From Sciurus carolinensis (taxonomy: Eukaryota; Chordata; Mammalia; Rodentia; Sciuridae): a DNA stretch of 64,000 bases. Below the pieces are notes generated by a model. That model ran no database searches, was not told the origin of the DNA, and saw only the letters and a list, made by a program, of their open reading frames with translations. Of the stretch, positions 58,835-64,000 are shown one piece after another. How positions within the stretch are numbered: the first letter of the stretch is position 1; each line of letters opens with the position of its first letter. The DNA lies in contig NC_062232.1 of assembly GCF_902686445.1 (NCBI RefSeq), positions 77,331,440 through 77,395,439 of the forward strand, read 5' to 3'. Both the position numbers and the translations under genes were made by a program.

Positions 58835-59041
58835 AGGGGGGCAAGAATGGAGGTAGGAAGGACTGTATAGAGGGAAAAGAGGGATTGGAGGTGTGGGGGG
58901 GAAGGGAAAAAATAACAGAATGAATCAAACAACATTACCCTATGTAAATTTATGATTCCACAAATGGTATGCCTTGACTCCATGTACAAACAGAGAAATC
59001 ACATGTATCCCATTTGTTTGCAATAAAAAAAAATTCTTTTT

Positions 59042-59284
59042 TCATGGTTTCAGCTCTCATAGTCTTTTTTAGAGTTGCACACAACCATGGAAATCAAGGA
59101 TTGTCTAGATATTAAAATATCTATTATTCACCAACTTATTTGTCTCTTTGCATATTGATATACTTTTTAAAGCAAGGACTATTTCACACTGACTGTTGTA
59201 ATATTAAATTTATTTTGGATTAATTTTAGATATACAGAAGGGTTGCAAAGATAGAGTACTCACGTACCTTTCACCTATTTTCCC
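59042..59284. other. Unassigned sequence between L1-D and the solo LTR
   Basis: AT-rich; continues in composition beyond the LTR at 59757. No element recognised. Confidence 0.4.
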
Positions 59285-59290
59285 CTAATG

Positions 59291-59750
59291 TGTCCCGACC
59301 CGCGGGACATCAACGCAGGACAGCGAACCTAAGAGAGAAGGAATGAAGAGACAAGAGACACGGGGAGTGACAGCAAGACAGGAATTCTGATCAAGCTGCA
59401 AATTTTTATTGTTCTCACGGGTATTTATGCTGAGGGAATGAGGGCTATGATGAGACACAGGCTGGTTGGCTGTGTTTTTCCTTGGCACTCCTGATAAGGT
59501 GCAAGTTCACGCCGGCGGCAAGGTGAAATCCCGGAAGAGAAGCGGGGGCGGCGGTGCCATAGGCAGAACTATCAGCCAGGAGTGGGGAGGGGGCGCGCTC
59601 CGGGAATTCGTCAGTCATCAGCAGCAGGGTGCCTGAGTCAGCTGCAGGGTGTTTGCGCAGGGGAGGCAACCGCAAAATGCTCCCTGGGCTGCTGCTTATC
59701 ATAAAGGTCAGAACATCCTCAGAATGAGAACTTCTTCTTGGTCCCTGACA
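59291..59750 (-). mobile_element. GC-rich solo LTR, class II ERV
   Basis: 460 bp, on its own strand TGTCAGGGACC ... GGGTCGGGACA. Perfect 6-bp duplication ctaatg at 59285-59290 and 59751-59756. AATAAA (complement at 59405-59410) and a TATA-like ataaata (complement about 59422-59428) are close together, as in the provirus LTRs, but the sequence is a different, CpG-rich family. U3 (right part) is GC-rich with ggcgcgctccggg. No internal sequence, so it arose by LTR-LTR recombination. Retained CpGs suggest it is relatively young. Confidence 0.93.
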
Positions 59751-59756
59751 CTAATG

Positions 59757-61175
59757 GTAGTAGCATCCTATGTAACCATGGTACATTTGTCAAAACCAAT
59801 AAATCAACATTGGCACCACACCGTTAATTAAATTACAGAATTTATGTGGGTTTCAACAGATTTTATACTAATATCCTTTTTCCACTAACGTATTATTATT
59901 TCAATTCCATGTATAGCAGTTAATACTCCTAGTAAGTCCTTCAAGAACTTAGCACTTGCTTCTTTATTCCTGTCTTCCTTTCTTCATTCATTTATTTAAG
60001 AAATATTTTAAGTATCCATATGCCAAAATATATTGAGAAACAAGTTATGTGTTTCCAACCCTGAGCAGTCACTTCAACTTATACATAAATTTGGATGGAT
60101 TTAAGAGTTTCTTTCTCCTCTTAAAAAGAATGAATAAGAATTCCAGAAGTAGAAAAATATTTTCTTTATACCATGTCATTTATAAGATTCTAGACTATTT
60201 CTAAAGGTTAATGACTTCATTTTCCATTATCATCTCTCATTCTAACTACCTTAAAAATTACTTTTGTGAATTCATAAATGATCCCAAACTTCTAATTTAC
60301 TTCAACATTTTACTACTGTTTATTTCTCAATTCTGGCATTAAAAAAATAACTTCTTTCTTTTTTCCACTGAAGTTAACTTTTGTGGAATATCCATAGTAA
60401 AATTTCAGATGTGACCTGTTGTGGTTGAACTCATTCACAATTTGGTTGGATTCAGAAATGATTCATTATCCAAACCTAACTTTTACCTTAACCCCTAAAG
60501 TAATGAGAGGTAGCTTAATGCCTTGTTTAAACTCATAGATATTATAAGTCTCTGAAATTAGAGGAGCTTGTGGTGAATTGATCCTAATTGATAGAAAATG
60601 ACTGTGGTAAGGGCTTCTCATACTTCTCCATTAAGTGGACCATATGGTTCTCTGCTAAAACACCTTATCATGTAGAATACCTTCACAATTTCTATCCCTA
60701 TAAAAATAGTCTTGTGTTTCAGTTGGATTTTAAGTGCACTGAATCACAGAATAAAATAAGTTTGTTTATTTATCTTCCATGGTCTGCATGAAAATGAAAT
60801 GGAAAATAATTACTAATATTTGTCTGTATAAAAGGCAATTACAAATTTATATTCATCAAATAAGTTAAGTAATAAGAAAAAAGTTGTCCTTAAAAGATTG
60901 ACATTATGACAAGGCTCTTATTTATATTCTCTGAGTAGAGGAGTTCTAGGAAAGACACTTTGTCCTAAAGAAATACAGTTCTCCAAATCCTCTGTCTCCC
61001 TGGTTGTCAGAAAGGAAGTGGCAATGAAGCATTTGAACATAGGATACCATGGTGGGGAATATTTCAGTCATGCTTGTGGTGGCATTCACTATAGCATTGG
61101 GGAAGAAGATATACAAGTAAAGAAAGAGACACAAATGGTATGAATGAGAGATGTTCTCAAGATGAATTTTGATTC
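59757..61175. other. Unassigned AT-rich sequence
   Basis: No recognised element or gene; frames at 60588-60791 and 60946-61134 have no family pattern. Confidence 0.4.
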
Positions 61176-61325
61176 ACAAAGGTTATCACTTGTAATTTCC
61201 AATGCCTCATTTTGTGAGTGTGAAATTGAGCTTCAGGAAGGTTATGTTTGTCATTTTACAATGAGGTAAAGTAGGATCTGGGACTAGAATGTAGATTTTA
61301 ATCCAGTGCTATTTTTATAACCTAT
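61176..61325 (-). mobile_element. MIR-like remnant, antisense
   Basis: Antisense MIR-like succession: tcattttgtgagtgtgaaat, gagcttcaggaaggttatgt, ggatctgggactagaatgta. Very diverged, assignment moderate. Confidence 0.5.
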
Positions 61326-62654
61326 CTTCCAATCTTTCTGATAGTTGTCATCAAGACACAACAAAATTCATAGTGATCCAATAAGAAATACTGAATCTGA
61401 AAACGTTTTTAAGTTTTCTAGTTATTTAGGTCTATTCTGTCTGTACTAAGTGCATGAAGAATTTTTTTTTTTACATTGTAACATTCCTGTATATCCTAAA
61501 AAATTACTGTCATTCAAAATTTGATTGGAACCAACAACCTCTTTAATATACATCCTGAAATTCTAAGTCAAACCATTTTGAGACTTTTGAATTAAAAGCT
61601 TAAAGATCTAAGGCCAGGAACTACATTGAAATATATATGACAAGATAAACTACCTAAAATTATTAGTTTAATTTGCTCAAGGGGTTTACATTTGAAGTCA
61701 CTTCCTTGCTAACCATTTAACAAAATTCTTTCCAACATCAATAGACTATTCAAGTAATTTCCTTCCTCGGACTTGTTAGAATTGATGGTGATACCGCCAA
61801 TTCTATACAGGATGAGGCAAATGCCATCTAATGCATTCGTGCATCAAGGGAACACATGCCAATTATAATATACTAATCGTAAATAGAAAAATACATTAAT
61901 CTTTTCCTATATGCTCAAAGCAGCTGACATTTCCATGTGCTTTCAACTATTCCTTAGAGGAATGTGCCAGTGAATTTTTGAATTATGGTTTTATTTACCA
62001 GATATTGTCATTTCTATCTCAAACTGCTGACTTCAATGTTCATGTGAATTTCTACCTCACTTCATTTATCTTCTCCATGGTCTCACCTAGCACTAAACCA
62101 ATTTGAAACAATAATATTTAACTGCCTACTTATACAGATTATTTGCTTCATTATTCCCATTATATCTGTCCTTTGACTTTGAAAGGACCTCTAATCTACT
62201 GAAACTTCTGTATTTTCCCACACATCAGCTTCCCACTTTTGCCACATAAGATTAAATTAGATTTACCCATCTGTAAGTAACTTTATTTCACTTACTCATT
62301 TTTTTACTCTTTCTTCCAGTCATTCTAATCTGAAAATTGCTGGTGCTCCAATCCAGTCATTACCATTATTAAACTTCCTATGAAATTTTTTTCCAACTTG
62401 CACATGCAGGCCTTCTAGTGATGGCCTAGGGATTTTCAGAGAGAAAAGAAGATCCAGATGCTATCTAGAGTCTCTTATTTCTGAGCTCAGAAAGCATTTG
62501 GCTCCAGTTCTTGACTTAGTGCTTTACCTAAATGAACATCAGAGTACATTCACTAATGGAAGCAGGATGTGAAAATTCTTTCAGCACCTCAAATAAGTAT
62601 AAATTTTATGGACGATTAATGGATTTAGTATCTTTATAAACAAATGTCTTTCAT
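61326..62654. other. Unassigned AT-rich sequence
   Basis: No coding or repeat signal recognised. May be ordinary unique intergenic sequence. Confidence 0.4.
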
Positions 62655-62668
62655 AAAGAACAAAATAA

Positions 62669-62757
62669 GGGCCTGGGGATATAGTTCAGTTCATAGAGTG
62701 CTTGCTTGTCAAGCACAAGTCCCTAGGTTCAATCCCCAGCACCGAAAAAAAAAAAAG
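62669..62757 (+). mobile_element. ID SINE with perfect 14-bp duplication
   Basis: ID body with box A (atatagttcagttcatagag) and box B (aggttcaatcccc), A-tail 62745-62757. Duplication aaagaacaaaataa at 62655-62668 and 62758-62771 is perfect, so the copy is young. Confidence 0.97.
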
Positions 62758-62771
62758 AAAGAACAAAATAA

Positions 62772-64000
62772 ATTAAGATAAATTAAGAATACTGTCAGAA
62801 ACATCTTGCTATGTAGTGGGAAAGTAAGACATTAGGTAACCGATGATTTTGAATAATTGCGTTCAGATCTCCATTAGTAATGCAATGCGTTCTGTTTAAA
62901 GAGCAAAAGACAAAAGTGAGCATGTGAAAATTTAGCAAGCAAATGAAACTTTTGAAGCACTGAAATTCAGAATACAGTCTTAAACTTAGAGTCATAAACT
63001 GAAAACAATAAAATCTTAAAATAAGGGTAATGAATATTGAAAACAATTTCTATTTTAGGTCAAATAATTGCTCCATTTATGCTTACTTTTATTAAAGCAA
63101 TATTTTCCAATAGCAATAATGATTATCTTAACATTTTAGTGATTTTACTGAACAACAATATTTCAGAGTGGTCATGCCATTTTTGAATACATTAATAGAA
63201 TTATTTGAATTGTGAATAGTTACTAATATTAGCAGATGTTACAAATGTTTAATGTATTAGTGTTTTGGTATATGAAATGAAAATATATTGGTGAATCCCA
63301 GGTTTCATAAAAAGGACAGATATATCAGTATCTACATCTGCAATTGTATCCATATGCATATCCATACCTATATCTATATACTATGTATAAAATGATAAAT
63401 GTGTTCATCAAGCAAGGCAAAATTGTTCCTCATAGTTTTCTAAAAAACCCTTTCATCTTCACAAAAATAAAGAACAGATCTTTTTTTAAAACTGCCAAGA
63501 AACAGTCACTACAAAAAATTCTCAAGATGTCAGAGCAAAAAAAGACTTTTAATCTCAATTTTATATGCATATTTTAGGTTCTAGGAAGAAGACAAATATA
63601 TACACTCAAAGGTAAATGACTTTTTGGCTTCTAAAATGTTGTTTTCTTAATGTTAATGTTTTAGATTAAAAATCTTGATGAGAATTGTCAAAAATTATAG
63701 TGTTTAGGCCTCTACCACTCCAGCATGTTTTTCTTCAAATTAACTTAGCTTATATTTTTTAACTTGGAAAAATATACTTTTCTTTGACAAAAATGATGTT
63801 TAGCCTTACTGTTTCTAGGCTAAGAAAAAAAAAAATAAAGAAAGGAGGCCTAAAAGTGTGTGGCGCAGTCAGAGAGGTCTGGTTTACTCTGTGAGATGGG
63901 TATTGGACCTTGAATACTTTGCTTATTATTATGCTAATATCTTGAGAATCATACATTCCTCATTTCTGACCACCTACTCACAAGCCCCAGGAACAGTGAT
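62772..64000. other. Unassigned AT-rich sequence
   Basis: Includes a low-complexity tatcc/atatcc stretch at 63345-63385 and an A-run at 63823-63836. No gene or element recognised. The 77- and 83-codon frames look like chance. Confidence 0.4.

Larger units (their letters stand above)
55703..59029 (+). mobile_element. L1-D: 5'-truncated LINE-1, best preserved copy
   Basis: 3.33 kb, starting within the ORF2 endonuclease region, ending with a 3'UTR and AATAAAAAAAAA tail. Flanks aaaattgttttt (55691-55702) and aaaattcttttt (59030-59041) give a 12-bp duplication with one mismatch. The 3'UTR contains a G-rich tract with TTAGGG repeats (58811-58834). Overall divergence from an open ORF2 is low: three frameshifts and one stop. 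Confidence 0.95.

Noticed and set aside
59445..59702. 85-codon frame in the solo LTR
   Set aside because: Lies in GC-rich U3 of the LTR; no coding pattern and LTR function explains the sequence.

Overview
The window is a mammalian, gene-poor, repeat-saturated nuclear segment. The SINEs point to a squirrel-type (sciuromorph) rodent. They are tRNA-derived ID elements with box A/B-like sequences, plus B1 (7SL-derived) units whose 3' part is an ID-like tail (B1-dID). These sit among rodent-like L1 copies, MaLR LTRs, MIR remnants and a Tigger-like DNA transposon. I found no host gene exon, RNA gene, CpG island or CRISPR array that I can support. Species and repeat-family names come from recognition, not from a database search.

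Layout. 1-5762: a near full-length, decayed + strand L1 with 5'UTR, ORF1, ORF2 and 3'UTR, carrying a young ID insertion. 5.8-19.3 kb: a patchwork of ancient L1 pieces, an A/TA microsatellite, ID and B1-dID SINEs and several MaLR-type LTRs, one nested in another. 19.3-30 kb: a - strand L1 (L1-B) split by a second, nearly complete - strand L1 (L1-C); a perfect 10-bp target-site duplication marks the insertion. 30-42 kb: ancient L1 remains, an LTR-like insert of about 1 kb, a Tigger-like element with a 24-bp triplication, a composite ID+B1-dID insertion, and a twin-primed (5'-inverted) L1 inside a B1-dID.

42.2-48.6 kb: the most interesting object, a - strand class II (ERVK/betaretrovirus-like) provirus. 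It has two LTRs of about 335 bp, a 6-bp duplication, a lysine-tRNA-type primer site and a polypurine tract. Its 5.75-kb interior shows only short gag-like and env-tail-like remnants flanking about 4.4 kb of AT-rich, apparently non-coding sequence. It looks like a non-autonomous or heavily eroded element, comparable in design to ETn-type elements.

48.6-55.7 kb: MaLR LTRs, MIR, a 74-bp tandem duplication, one B1-dID, an ancient L1 3' end with an ID insertion, and an unidentified hydrophobic reading frame. 55.7-59.0 kb: the youngest-looking L1, 5'-truncated, with 476 uninterrupted codons at the end of ORF2. 59.29-59.75 kb: a GC-rich solo LTR of a second class II family with a perfect 6-bp duplication. 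59.76-64 kb: mostly unassigned AT-rich sequence with one MIR-like remnant and one ID that has a 14-bp duplication.

No genes act together here. The functional story is retrotransposition: L1-type machinery mobilised L1, ID and B1-dID copies, and retroviral integrases placed the LTR elements. Nesting gives relative ages: ancient L1 is oldest, then MaLR LTRs and older young-L1 copies, then L1-C, B1-dID and ID insertions.
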